Part shown: piece by piece, positions 8,463 to 17,603 of the stretch
Layout: every line of letters starts with the position of its first letter
Numbering within the stretch: position 1 is the first letter of the stretch
Assembly: GCA_036653755.1 (NCBI GenBank)
Contig: JAVVTJ010000001.1
Location: forward strand, 17,903 to 81,902
Origin: RGIG5057 sp036653755
GTDB lineage: Bacteria > Bacillota > Clostridia > TANB77 > CAG-465
Length of the DNA: 64,000 bases
Direction of reading: 5' to 3'
The notes under the pieces: generated by a model
Seen by the model: only the letters and a program-made list of their open reading frames with translations
Databases searched by the model: none
Told to the model about the DNA's origin: nothing
Position numbers and translations under genes: made by a program

Positions 8463-8526
8463 CTACATTAGGGCTAGCTTTTTAAAAAAGTGTACACACT
8501 TTTTTAAAAAGCTAGCCCTAATGTAG
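8463..8526. repeat. Perfect 31-bp-arm palindrome of the GGGCTAGC family
   Basis: The arms run 8463-8493 and 8496-8526 with only AC between them. Each contains TTAGGGCTAGCTTTTTAAAA or its complement. This looks like the two ends of an inverted-repeat element brought together with its interior lost. It lies between the asnB-like gene and tnpB and could also act as a strong bidirectional hairpin terminator or insulator. Confidence 0.85.
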
Positions 8527-8600
8527 TGCATCGACAAAACTAGACAGTAATTGTATAGTACTTTTAATTGATATATGATTGAGTAAGTAATATAATATAT

Positions 8601-8693
8601 ATGTCCGGGGGCACCGGAGTTTGCATGCTAAATTAGCACTAGATTATGTGCTGTACGCATGAACCTTAATTGGATGTCACAAAGCTAGCCCAC
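8601..8693 (+). other. Structured block shared with 30635-30716
   Basis: It contains a TCCGG/CCGGA hairpin (GTCCGGGGGCACCGGA), then CATGC...GTACGCATGAA with an inner AGCAC/GTGCT stem, and ends ACAAAGCTAGCCC. A reverse-oriented relative at 30635-30716 has TCCAG/CTGGA in the first stem, a compensatory change. It lies 113 nt upstream of tnpB. It is likely a transposon-end or RNA structure; function unknown. Confidence 0.6.
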
Positions 8694-8805
8694 TAGGCCA
8701 CTACGGAATTTTTAGTTCTGTAAGTTTAATGCACGTTAAGTTGCACAATAAATATATAATAATGAAAGTCCATTTTAATTTTATAGTAAAAGGAGAACGT
8801 TTTTT

Positions 8806-9981
8806 ATGTTAAAATTTATCACATATAAATATAGAATATATCCAAATGATGTTCAAAAAGAAAAAATTGAAAATAATTTCAAGTGCTGTAAAAGTATATA
8901 TAATAAGCTACTTTGTTATAGAACGGAAGAATATAATAGATATAAAAAATATGTAAAATATTGTGAAAGAAATGACAAATTTGTTGATAAAAAGTATTTT
9001 AATAGTAAATGTAAAATACCATCATTATCTAAAATTAAAGAATTTTATCCTGAATTAAAGAAAGCAGATAGTTTAGCTATATGTAATGAATGGTGTAATC
9101 TTAATAAATCTTTTACAAATTTTTTTAGTCATAGAGGAAAATTTCCTAAAAGCAAGCAATATGATGATAAGAAAAGTTACATAACTTGCTTGGTAAATAA
9201 CAATATAAGAATAAATAATAATAGATTAAGATTACCCAAAATAGGTATGATCAAAATAAAACTTTATAGAAAAATACCAAACGGTTTAGTTATAAAAAGA
9301 TGTATAGTAATGTCAGATAAAATTGATAGATATTATGTATCAATTTTAGTATGCACAGAAATTCCAAAAATAAATAAAAAATTAAATATTGACAATATAT
9401 TAGGATTGGATTTTAAAATTAGTGATATTTTTGTTGATAGTAACGGAAATACTCCTAAATTTATAAGACCATATAAAAGTTCAATTGAAAAACTAAAATA
9501 CTTATCAAAAATATTATCTAGAAAAATAAAATTCTCTAAAAATTGGTATAAACACTTAAAACATATACAAAAGTTACATAAAACAATAGCATTTAAAAGA
9601 AAAGATTTTTTGGATAAACTTTCTAATGTAATATCAAAAAAATATGATGTTATAGTAGCTGAAACATTATCTATAAAAGAAATGACTTCAAAATTTGATG
9701 ACGGTACATATATATATGACACAGGCTATTGTAAATTTTTGACAATGCTAAAAAATAAATTAAATAGTCTTGGAAAAAAAATAATTAAAGTAGATAGGTG
9801 GTTTCCGTCAAGCAAAAAGTGTAGTAATTGTGGCAGTATTAAAGAAGATTTGCTACTCGAAGAACGTGTATATTACTGTGATAAATGTGGGAAAATTCAA
9901 GATAGAGATGAAAATGCAGCAATAAACATTGCAAATGAAGGTAAAAGAATATTAATTGAAAATATGTGCATAAATCAATAA
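8806..9981 (+). CDS. tnpB: TnpB-family RNA-guided nuclease (IS605 OrfB)
   Basis: A 391-aa protein of the family that gave rise to Cas12; members cut DNA next to a short motif under an element-derived guide RNA and help keep IS200/IS605 elements in place. All key parts appear intact: the basic N-terminal TnpB domain (YKYRIYPNDVQKEKI), RuvC-I Asp in GLDFKISDIFVD, RuvC-II Glu in VIVAETLSIKEM, a four-Cys zinc finger (CSNCG...CDKCG, near residues 341-365), and RuvC-III Asp in QDRDENAAINIA. AAAGGAGAAC precedes the ATG. No tnpA (Y1 transposase) gene is nearby, so mobility would depend on a copy elsewhere. The GGGCTAGC-family end downstream suggests the element stops near 10040. Confidence 0.92.
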   Translation: MLKFITYKYRIYPNDVQKEKIENNFKCCKSIYNKLLCYRTEEYNRYKKYVKYCERNDKFVDKKYFNSKCKIPSLSKIKEFYPELKKADSLAICNEWCNLNKSFTNFFSHRGKFPKSKQYDDKKSYITCLVNNNIRINNNRLRLPKIGMIKIKLYRKIPNGLVIKRCIVMSDKIDRYYVSILVCTEIPKINKKLNIDNILGLDFKISDIFVDSNGNTPKFIRPYKSSIEKLKYLSKILSRKIKFSKNWYKHLKHIQKLHKTIAFKRKDFLDKLSNVISKKYDVIVAETLSIKEMTSKFDDGTYIYDTGYCKFLTMLKNKLNSLGKKIIKVDRWFPSSKKCSNCGSIKEDLLLEERVYYCDKCGKIQDRDENAAINIANEGKRILIENMCINQ

Positions 9982-9994
9982 AAAATCTGCCAAG

Positions 9995-10040
9995 ATTTTA
10001 CCTAGAAGCTTTATAAAATTTAATTTTATAAAGCTAGCCC
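9995..10040 (+). mobile_element. Right end of the tnpB element with hairpin
   Basis: AGCTTTATAAAATT (10007-10020) and AATTTTATAAAGCT (10022-10035) are perfect inverted arms, and the sequence ends TATAAAGCTAGCCC at 10040, the end motif seen elsewhere in the window. By analogy with other TnpB elements the guide (omega) RNA would overlap this end, with the guide read from the flank after 10040; that is inference. Confidence 0.55.
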
Positions 10041-10142
10041 AAAAAGAGAGTTTTCTATTGATTATATTAAAAGTATGTGATAAAATTATAATGTTAATTA
10101 AAATATTGTATAATTACATTAGAAAGGAGGAAAAGTTATAGT

Positions 10143-11588
10143 ATGTTAGATAATAGTAAAGATTTTCAAGATACTTTACATGAAGTATTAAATAAAAGAA
10201 TAAACAATAATTCAAAGCAAAACAATGTTATGCAACAAATTTTTGAAAGAGGTGATAAAACATTTGGTGATGATTTACAAAAAATATTAAATAATAATAT
10301 GAAACCACTTTCAGAAGATAAAACTAAAGAAGCATTTCAACCAAAATCTGAAAAAGTAAAAATTAGCAATAATATTGAAGTAGAAGCACAAGTTAAATCT
10401 GGTGCTAATATAGAACAAATTCTAAGTGATAATGAAAGAAAAAGTGATGAATTAACTGAAAATATAGAAAATGGTAAAGAAGAATCGTCCCAAAAGAATT
10501 TAACTAATAGAGAACAAATCTTGAAGTCTATGTATTTAGTAGCACTAAATGAATACTATACTTTAAAGGAAAAGTTGTATAAAGGACAAATACAAGAAAG
10601 TAACATTTCATTAAATGATAGACATTATTTAAAACTACTACAATATGAAAACTATTTAAGAAAATGTGATACATTTTTTAAAGCAAGTACAGGAAAATAT
10701 ATATGTAATGAAGATGAAGAAATATCTAAAAGAGAAAATAAATACGCATATGAGTCTTCTAAAAGTGAAAAACAATTATTTAAGCAACATGAAGATTCAC
10801 TAAATCAAATAGATAGATTAAATGATGAAATTCAATCAAAAGCAGATGAAATAATTACTTTAAATAAACAGCAAGAATCAGGAAATGTTTCGGATTATAT
10901 TGAAAAAATAAATGCATTAGAAAAAGAGTATATATATTTAAATGTTAAGATGAGCCTCCTTACTCCAAATATACTAGAACTTAATAGACAAGAAGATGAA
11001 AAAGAGTTGCAAGATGACACAACAACAAGAGTAGTTGGAACAGAATATGAGAGAAAAAAAGACAAATATGCAATGGATGTGGATGTTGTTAGATTAGACA
11101 GTAGAGTAGATAATAAAAAGGAAATACTTGAAAATGGTGTAGGTAGAGAGATTAGTGAATTAAATCAAACTAATGAGCAACTTGCAAATTCATATATAGA
11201 TTCCGCAGAAATAAGTCTAAAAAAAGGCGAAATAACAGAAGCAAAAAAAATGGTAGAAAAAGCAAAAGATATAGTTGGAATTAAAAGCGCAGAAACAATT
11301 GCAAATGACAAAAAAACAGATTTTTCAGAATTACTAAAATCTGGTGTATCATCAGAAGATGATGATGGAAGAAATAACATATCCAATGAAACCGATGGTA
11401 TAGACAATCATTTAGCTGAAATATTAGCAGGAAGAGCTATACTTTCACCTGTACAAGCTGAATGTGCAAAAGCGGTTAATACGCCAGAAGAAAGAGCAGT
11501 CAATGCACTAAATAGAGAAACACAAGAAAAACTAGAAAAATCAAAAGAGCCAAAACAAAAAGAAAAGTTACAAGATAAATCAAGATAG
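10143..11588 (+). CDS. Unidentified charged coiled-coil protein
   Basis: I do not recognise this 481-aa protein. It is soluble-looking, with no signal peptide or membrane helix, rich in Glu, Lys, Asn and Gln, and predicted by eye to be largely helical. A coiled-coil segment lies around residues 190-260 (KQLFKQHEDSLNQIDRLNDE). The N-terminus has short repeated helical motifs (FQDTLHEVLNKRI, FGDDLQKILNNNM, NIEQILSDNERK). AGAAAGGAGG gives a strong start at 10143. It sits between the tnpB element and fba on the same strand. Base and codon composition match its neighbours, so it is not obviously foreign. Confidence 0.8.
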   Translation: MLDNSKDFQDTLHEVLNKRINNNSKQNNVMQQIFERGDKTFGDDLQKILNNNMKPLSEDKTKEAFQPKSEKVKISNNIEVEAQVKSGANIEQILSDNERKSDELTENIENGKEESSQKNLTNREQILKSMYLVALNEYYTLKEKLYKGQIQESNISLNDRHYLKLLQYENYLRKCDTFFKASTGKYICNEDEEISKRENKYAYESSKSEKQLFKQHEDSLNQIDRLNDEIQSKADEIITLNKQQESGNVSDYIEKINALEKEYIYLNVKMSLLTPNILELNRQEDEKELQDDTTTRVVGTEYERKKDKYAMDVDVVRLDSRVDNKKEILENGVGREISELNQTNEQLANSYIDSAEISLKKGEITEAKKMVEKAKDIVGIKSAETIANDKKTDFSELLKSGVSSEDDDGRNNISNETDGIDNHLAEILAGRAILSPVQAECAKAVNTPEERAVNALNRETQEKLEKSKEPKQKEKLQDKSR

Positions 11589-11646
11589 AAAAGTAATATG
11601 AAAGGTGGGTAGTGTTAGTTATATATATAATAACTAGCAAAAAAAT

Positions 11647-12591
11647 ATGGGATTAGTAACAACAAAGGAAATGCTTAAAAAGGCGTACGAAGGTAAATAT
11701 GCAGTAGGAGCTTTTAATGTAAATAATATGGAAATAATACAAGGAATAATAAATGCAGCAGTAAAAACAAATGCACCAGTTATTTTACAAGTATCTAGTG
11801 GCGCAAGAAAGTATGCAAGTCCAATTTATTTAAAAAAATTAGTGGAAGCCGCAGTAGAGTATACAAAATCATTAGGAAAAGATATACCAGTAGCACTTCA
11901 TTTAGATCATGGAGATAGTTTTGAACTTTGTAAAGACTGCATAGATAGTGGATTTACATCTGTTATGTTTGATGGCAGTAAATTAGATTTTGAAGAAAAT
12001 ATAAGAATAACTAAACAAGTTGTAGAATATGCACATGCAAGAGGTGTAGTTGTAGAAGCAGAACTTGGAAAACTTGCAGGAATTGAAGACAATGTAAAAG
12101 TATCTGATGAAGATGCAATGTTTACAGATCCAATGGAAGCTAAAGAATTTGTAGAAAGAACAGGCTGCGATAGTCTAGCAATTGCAATAGGAACAAGTCA
12201 TGGAGCATTTAAGTTCAAAGGAGAGCCTAAACTTAGATTTGATATATTAGAAAAAATAACAAATTTATTACCAGGCTATCCATTGGTACTTCATGGTGCT
12301 TCATCAGTGCCACAAGAATTTGTTGAAATGTGCAATAAATATGGTGGAAATATTCCAGGAGCAAAAGGCGTTCCAGAAGAAATGCTAAGGCACGCAAGTA
12401 CATTTGGCGTATGCAAAATAAATATAGATAGTGATATTCGTTTAGCAATGACAGCTAACATACGTGAGTGTTTTATAAATTCACCAGAAGTATTTGACCC
12501 TAGAACGTATTTATCAAAAGCAAGAGATGCCGTAGAAAATATGGTAGAAAGAAAAATTAATAATGCATTAGGTTGCAATAATAAAGCGTAA
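11647..12591 (+). CDS. fba: Class II fructose-1,6-bisphosphate aldolase
   Basis: A zinc-dependent glycolytic enzyme splitting fructose-1,6-bisphosphate into glyceraldehyde-3-phosphate and dihydroxyacetone phosphate. At 314 aa it has the catalytic and metal-binding HLDHGD (about residues 81-86), zinc-ligand histidines in GTSHGAFKF and LVLHGASSVP, and the phosphate-binding INIDSDIRLA. No convincing ribosome-binding site lies directly before ATG 11647; GAAAGGTGGG is some 40 nt upstream, and I see no better in-frame start. It is followed after 15 nt by the hydrogenase gene hydC. Confidence 0.95.
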   Translation: MGLVTTKEMLKKAYEGKYAVGAFNVNNMEIIQGIINAAVKTNAPVILQVSSGARKYASPIYLKKLVEAAVEYTKSLGKDIPVALHLDHGDSFELCKDCIDSGFTSVMFDGSKLDFEENIRITKQVVEYAHARGVVVEAELGKLAGIEDNVKVSDEDAMFTDPMEAKEFVERTGCDSLAIAIGTSHGAFKFKGEPKLRFDILEKITNLLPGYPLVLHGASSVPQEFVEMCNKYGGNIPGAKGVPEEMLRHASTFGVCKINIDSDIRLAMTANIRECFINSPEVFDPRTYLSKARDAVENMVERKINNALGCNNKA

Positions 12592-12606
12592 AGGAGTTGA
12601 AAATAT

Positions 12607-13089
12607 ATGAGTCATTGTGAAGGATGTAATGGTTGCCTTGTTGATGAAAAAACTAAGACAATAGCCAGTAAATATAAAAATGTTGAAGGCGCAATAATGT
12701 CAGCATTGCATGAGGTTCAAAATGAATATGGATATATTCCAGAAAATGTTCAGAAATATTTATCAAAAGAGTTAAATGTTCCAATGGCAGATATTTATGG
12801 TATAATAACATTTTATTCGAGATTTTCACTTATGCCAAAAGGTAAATATAATATTCAAGTTTGTATGGGAACAGCATGTTATGTAAAAGGCGCAGAAGAT
12901 GTTTTAAATGAATTTAAAAATCAGCTTAAAATAAAAGAAGGACAAGTAACAGAAGATGGTAAATTCTCACTAGAATCAGTAAGGTGTATTGGTGCATGTG
13001 GTTTGGCACCTGCAATAGTTGTAAATGCAGAAGTCTATGGAAAAATGTCGCCTGATAAAGTAAAAGAAATAATAGAAAAATGTGAATAA
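12607..13089 (+). CDS. hydC: NADH-linked [FeFe] hydrogenase, NuoE-like subunit
   Basis: A 160-aa thioredoxin-fold [2Fe-2S] protein, the small subunit of NAD(H)-linked, often electron-bifurcating, hydrogenases (HydABC). The four cluster cysteines are in the NuoE pattern: CMGTACYVKG (two) and CIGACGLAP (two). The N-terminal helix bundle (ALHEVQNEYGYIPENVQKYL) is typical. AAAGGAG precedes the ATG. hydB and hydA follow on the same strand, but a broken HAD gene separates it from hydB. Confidence 0.92.
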   Translation: MSHCEGCNGCLVDEKTKTIASKYKNVEGAIMSALHEVQNEYGYIPENVQKYLSKELNVPMADIYGIITFYSRFSLMPKGKYNIQVCMGTACYVKGAEDVLNEFKNQLKIKEGQVTEDGKFSLESVRCIGACGLAPAIVVNAEVYGKMSPDKVKEIIEKCE

Positions 13090-13105
13090 TTGGAGGAAAA
13101 TGTAA

Positions 13106-13892
13106 TTGTATAAAATTATATTTACTGATATTGATGGAACTTTGCGAAATATAAAATAGAACTATGAAGAGTATAAAAAACATCACTAAAAAAGGAATAT
13201 TAGTTGTACTTGCCTCAGGTAAGCCACGAAAATATACAGAAGATATTAGTAAATATTGCTATGCAAGTAAATATGTTATTACTTCAAATGGCGGTAATAT
13301 ATATGATTATGAATCCAAAACAGATATGTATTTAAATATTATGGATAAAGAGGCATGTACTACGTTATATAATATTGCTATGAAAAATAATGTAAGATAT
13401 ATAATGAATGTAGGTGATGTAAGAGTTGTAAGTTGTTTAAAATTTTTTGATGGAACTGAAACTAAACTTGAAACAAATATAGAAGAATTTGTAAGAAGTA
13501 ATGCTATCGTGCAGTGTACAATAGCAGATTCTAGTTTTAATAAAATTAAAAAAATAAAGTCAGATATACAAAAGATAAAAAATGTAGAAATAAAAAATCA
13601 GCATAAAAGTTTAATTGATAGTAGCGTATTGCCAGAAGGAACAATATATTATGATATTGCAAATATTGAATCATCGAAAGGATTAGCAGTAGAAAAACTT
13701 TGCAATATGTTGAATATTGATATAAAAGATAGTATAGCAATAGGTGATGATTATAATGACATATCAATGTTTAAAAAAGTAGGATATAGCGTAGTAATGG
13801 GAAATGCTAATGATAATGTTAAAAAATATGCAAATGAAGTTATAAACTCAAATGATGAAAATGGAGTTGCTATATTTTTAGAAAATTTATAG
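13106..13892 (+). pseudogene. Cof-type HAD hydrolase with a +1 frame break in an A-run
   Basis: HAD phosphatases of the Cof subfamily dephosphorylate small metabolites. A TTG at 13106, 9 nt after GGAGG, starts MYKIIFTDIDGTLRNIK with the catalytic DxD, then meets TAG at 13157. The rest (from about 13158) continues in the next frame: ITKKGILVVLASGKPRKYTE, the C-terminal IAIGDDYNDISMFK, and ends at 13892. The break lies in ATAAAATAGAAC; removing one A of the A4 run gives I-N-R-T, the usual sequence before the first helix. No CGG codon is involved, so I treat this as an ordinary indel, sequencing error or slippage site. The downstream ORF alone lacks the nucleophile motif. It sits inside the hydrogenase cluster. 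Confidence 0.75.
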
Positions 13893-13903
13893 GAGGAAAA
13901 TGT

Positions 13904-15730
13904 ATGCAAAAAACATCTAAACAGTTAAGCAATATAAGAAAAAATACAATTTTAAAATTTAAAGATACTAGAATAATGGTATGTTCTGGTACTGGTTGTA
14001 CTTCGTCTAAAAGTAATCTAATATTAGAAGCACTTCAAAGCGAAATTGAAAATCAAAGTGCAAATGTAACTGTGCAAAAAACTGGCTGCTTTGGCTTTTG
14101 TGCAAAAGGTCCTATTGTCGTAATAGAGCCAGATCAAACGTTTTATGAAATGGTAAAGCCAGAAGATGCCAAAGACATTGTAGAAGCTGTAAAATCTGGT
14201 AATAAAGTTATGCGCTTAATACCAAAAGAAAATGATAAATTTGTGCAAAAATGGCATGAACTTAATTTCTATAAAAAGCAGATGAGATTAGCACTTAGAA
14301 ATTGTGGGTATATAAATCCTGAAAAAATAGATGAATATATTGCAGCAGATGGATATTTAGCATTAGAAAAAGTGCTATTACACTCAAGCCCGGATGAAGT
14401 AGTATCAACTATCCTTACTTCTGGGCTTCGTGGTAGAGGTGGAGCTGGATTTCCAACTGGCAAAAAGTGGCAGTTTACAAAAGCTGCTACAAGTGATATA
14501 AAATATGTATGCTGTAATGCGGATGAAGGTGATCCTGGTGCTTTTATGGATAGAAGTATATTAGAAGGAGATCCGCATAGCGTATTAGAAGCAATGACAA
14601 TTGCAGGATATACAATCGGTTCAAATGATGGATATATTTATGTAAGAGCAGAGTATCCAATTGCCGTAAAAAGATTAGAAATTGCAATTGCACAGTCTAA
14701 AGAATATGGACTTTTAGGAAATAATATATTAGGTACTAATTTTAGTTTTAACATAGAACTTAGATTAGGTGCAGGTGCGTTTGTTTGTGGAGAAGAAACA
14801 GCACTTATGAATTCAATTGAAGGAAAAAGAGGCGAGCCAAGACCTAGACCACCTTTTCCAGCAGTTAAAGGATTATTTGGAAAACCAACATTACTTAACA
14901 ATGTTGAAACTTATGCAAATATACCACAGATCATTTTAAAAGGTGCTAATTGGTATAATAAAATAGGAACAGAAACATCAAAAGGTACAAAAGTATTTGC
15001 TTTGGGTGGTAATATAAATAATGTGGGACTTGTTGAAGTACCTATGGGAACAACACTTAGAGAAATAGTTTATGACATAGGTGGCGGAATTCCAAATGGT
15101 AAAAAGTTTAAAGCTGCGCAAACTGGCGGTCCTAGTGGTGGCTGTATACCAGCTGAAAATTTAGATACACCAATAGATTATGAATCGTTAGCTAAAATAG
15201 GTTCAATGATGGGTTCAGGTGGACTTATTGTAATGGATGAAAGTAAATGTATGGTAAATATTGCTAAGTTTTTTTTAGAATTTACTGTAGAGGAATCTTG
15301 TGGAAAATGTCCACCATGCAGAATTGGTACAAAAAGAATGCTAGAAATATTAACTAGAATTACAGAAGGAAAAGGCAAGATAGAAGATTTAGAAAAGCTA
15401 GAACATTTAGCAGGTGTTATAAAAGATGCATCGCTTTGTGGACTTGGTCAAACAGCACCAAATCCAGTACTTAGTACTTTAAAATATTTTAGAGATGAAT
15501 ATATAGAGCATATTGTAAATAAAAGATGTAGTGCAGGAGAATGTAAGTCACTTACAAAAGTTCATATTAATCCGGATATATGTAAGCAATGTGGAATTTG
15601 TAAAAAAAATTGTCCTGTTGGTGCAATAAATGGTGAAGTAAAACAAGGCGCATTTGAAATCAATCAAGATAAATGTATAAAATGTGGCGTATGTATTACT
15701 AAATGTCCATTTAAAGCAATTAGTAAATAG
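13904..15730 (+). CDS. hydB: NADH-linked [FeFe] hydrogenase, NuoF-like subunit
   Basis: This 608-aa flavoprotein carries electrons between NAD(H) and the iron-sulfur chain of HydABC. In order: an N-terminal thioredoxin-like [2Fe-2S] domain (VCSGTGCTSSKSN, GCFGFCAKGP), the FMN/NADH domain with GRGGAGFPTGKKW and CNADEGDPGAFMDRS, the cluster motif ESCGKCPPCRIGT, and a C-terminal 2[4Fe-4S] ferredoxin domain (CKQCGICKKNCP, CIKCGVCITKCP). Length and architecture match HydB of bifurcating hydrogenases. AGGAGG lies upstream of ATG 13904, 11 nt after the HAD stop. Confidence 0.95.
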   Translation: MQKTSKQLSNIRKNTILKFKDTRIMVCSGTGCTSSKSNLILEALQSEIENQSANVTVQKTGCFGFCAKGPIVVIEPDQTFYEMVKPEDAKDIVEAVKSGNKVMRLIPKENDKFVQKWHELNFYKKQMRLALRNCGYINPEKIDEYIAADGYLALEKVLLHSSPDEVVSTILTSGLRGRGGAGFPTGKKWQFTKAATSDIKYVCCNADEGDPGAFMDRSILEGDPHSVLEAMTIAGYTIGSNDGYIYVRAEYPIAVKRLEIAIAQSKEYGLLGNNILGTNFSFNIELRLGAGAFVCGEETALMNSIEGKRGEPRPRPPFPAVKGLFGKPTLLNNVETYANIPQIILKGANWYNKIGTETSKGTKVFALGGNINNVGLVEVPMGTTLREIVYDIGGGIPNGKKFKAAQTGGPSGGCIPAENLDTPIDYESLAKIGSMMGSGGLIVMDESKCMVNIAKFFLEFTVEESCGKCPPCRIGTKRMLEILTRITEGKGKIEDLEKLEHLAGVIKDASLCGLGQTAPNPVLSTLKYFRDEYIEHIVNKRCSAGECKSLTKVHINPDICKQCGICKKNCPVGAINGEVKQGAFEINQDKCIKCGVCITKCPFKAISK

Positions 15731-15803
15731 AAGTTAATTTATATAATAGTAGTAGCTATATAAATGTGTATCCAAAAATGTATGTTTTTTGGGTGTTGTA
15801 CAA

Positions 15804-15822
15804 TTTTTTATAAAGCTAGCCC
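15804..15822 (+). repeat. Solitary AAAGCTAGCCC element end between hydB and hydA
   Basis: TTTTTTATAAAGCTAGCCC matches the right end of the tnpB element and of the paired elements. No matching left end is seen between hydB and this point. It lies 24 nt before hydA. Confidence 0.55.
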
Positions 15823-15845
15823 AAAGGGAGGTTTAAGGTAAATAT

Positions 15846-17603
15846 ATGAGTAAAAAAATGATTACATTAAATATAGATGGAAAAGATGTAACAGTAGAAG
15901 AAGGCACTACAATATTAGAAGCAGCTAGAAAAATAGATATAGATATACCAACTTTATGTTTCTTAAAAGAAATAAACGAAGTTGGCGATTGTAGAATGTG
16001 TTTAGTTGATATTGAAGGTGTAAGAGGATATAAAGCTTCATGTGTATATCCTGCCGAAGAAGGATTAGTTGTTAGAACTAATACAAAAGACTTAATTGAT
16101 ACAAAAAGAACAATTTTAGAACTTATTTTATCATCTCATGAAAAAAAATGTTTAACTTGTATTAGAAATACAAATTGCAGATTACAAGATTTATGTCGTA
16201 GATTTGAAATACCAGATTTAGAATTTGAAGGTGAAATGCCAGAAGCAGTTTTAGATGATTCATCTCCTTGTATAGTTAGAAATACAGCTAAATGTATTTT
16301 ATGTAGAAGATGCATTAATGTATGTAAAAAAGTTCAAGGAGTTTCGGCTATAAGTAATGTAGATAGAGGTTTTAAATCTCATGTTGGCGTAGCACTTAAT
16401 ATGGGAATAAAAGATTCAACATGCGTTGGCTGTGGTCAGTGTATACTTCATTGCCCAGTTGGGGCACTTACTGAAAAAAGTAATATCAAAGGTTTAAAAG
16501 CAGCACTTGCAGATAAAAACAAAATAGTAATTATTCAAACAGCACCAGCTGTAAGAGCAACTATTGGTGAAGAATTTGGTATGCAAGTTGGAAGTTTAGT
16601 TACTGGTAAAATGGTATCAGCATTAAGAAGACTTGGATTTGATAAAGTTTTTGATACAGATATTGGTGCAGATATTACAATAATGGAAGAGGCAACAGAA
16701 TTCATATCAAGACTTAAAAATGGCTCAAAACTTCCAATGATAACTTCTTGTAGTAGTAGCTGGATTAATTTTGCAGAAAAATTTTATCCAGAACAGCTTT
16801 CATATTTATCTACAACTAAATCTCCTATGGAAATATTAGGAACGCTAATTAAAACATATTATGCAGAAAAAGTACATATTGCACCTGAAAATATATATTC
16901 TGTTGCACTTATGCCTTGTTCTGCTAAAAAATCTGAAATATTAAGAGAAGAATTAATGCTAGAAAATGGACTTCAAGCAGTAGATAATGTTGTGACAACA
17001 AGAGAAATGGCAAGGCTTCTAAAAGAATCAAATATTGACTTATCTAGTTTAGATGATGAAGAATTCGATAGTCCATTAGGACTTGCTACTGGTGCAGGAC
17101 ATATATTTGGCACAACTGGTGGAGTTATGGAAGCGGCACTTCGTAGTGTTTCATATTTATTAGATGGAACTGAAATAGAAAATGTTGAGTTTAAGGCTGT
17201 AAGAGGAAACAGTAGTATTAAAGAGGCAGAAATAGTTGTAGCAGGAGTAACTCATAAAATAGCAGTAGCACAAGGACTAAGTAATGTTTCAAAAATAATG
17301 GATGAAATAAAAAATGGAGAAAGTAAATATAGTTTTGTAGAAGCAATGTCATGTCCGGGTGGTTGTATAAATGGTGGAGGCCAGCCACTTGTTGATGAAT
17401 ATAAAGCAAGTAAAATTGATGTAATAGGTCTTCGTGCAAAGGCGTTATATGAAGCAGATAAAAAAGCGTTATATAGAAAATCACATCAAAATCCATATGT
17501 AAAAGAAATATACAAAAATTATATAGGAGAGCCAAACGGAAAACATGCACATGAATTATTACACACTCACTACAAAAAACAAGACGTATATGTAAAGCAT
17601 TAG
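15846..17603 (+). CDS. hydA: [FeFe] hydrogenase catalytic subunit
   Basis: The catalytic subunit that reduces protons at the H-cluster. This 585-aa protein has an N-terminal [2Fe-2S] domain (CFLKEINEVGDCRMC), the His-Cys cluster region (HEKKCLTC...CRLQDLC), and a 2[4Fe-4S] ferredoxin (CILCRRCINVCK, CVGCGQCILHCP). The H-cluster motifs are L1 TSCSSSW (about residues 301-307), L2 MPCSAKKSE and L3 EAMSCPGGCINGGGQP. L1 departs from the common TSCCPxW at the second Cys and the Pro. With hydC and hydB this forms an NAD(H)-linked HydABC complex; electron bifurcation with ferredoxin is inferred from the set. AGGGAGG precedes the start. The TAG stop begins the inverted-repeat element at 17598-17764. 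Confidence 0.94.
   Translation: MSKKMITLNIDGKDVTVEEGTTILEAARKIDIDIPTLCFLKEINEVGDCRMCLVDIEGVRGYKASCVYPAEEGLVVRTNTKDLIDTKRTILELILSSHEKKCLTCIRNTNCRLQDLCRRFEIPDLEFEGEMPEAVLDDSSPCIVRNTAKCILCRRCINVCKKVQGVSAISNVDRGFKSHVGVALNMGIKDSTCVGCGQCILHCPVGALTEKSNIKGLKAALADKNKIVIIQTAPAVRATIGEEFGMQVGSLVTGKMVSALRRLGFDKVFDTDIGADITIMEEATEFISRLKNGSKLPMITSCSSSWINFAEKFYPEQLSYLSTTKSPMEILGTLIKTYYAEKVHIAPENIYSVALMPCSAKKSEILREELMLENGLQAVDNVVTTREMARLLKESNIDLSSLDDEEFDSPLGLATGAGHIFGTTGGVMEAALRSVSYLLDGTEIENVEFKAVRGNSSIKEAEIVVAGVTHKIAVAQGLSNVSKIMDEIKNGESKYSFVEAMSCPGGCINGGGQPLVDEYKASKIDVIGLRAKALYEADKKALYRKSHQNPYVKEIYKNYIGEPNGKHAHELLHTHYKKQDVYVKH

Noticed and set aside
8527..8700. Possible group I intron/IStron upstream of tnpB
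   Set aside because: TnpB elements can carry group I introns and some short segments recall core motifs, but I could not assemble the P3-P7 core or splice sites, and no interrupted gene flanks the element.
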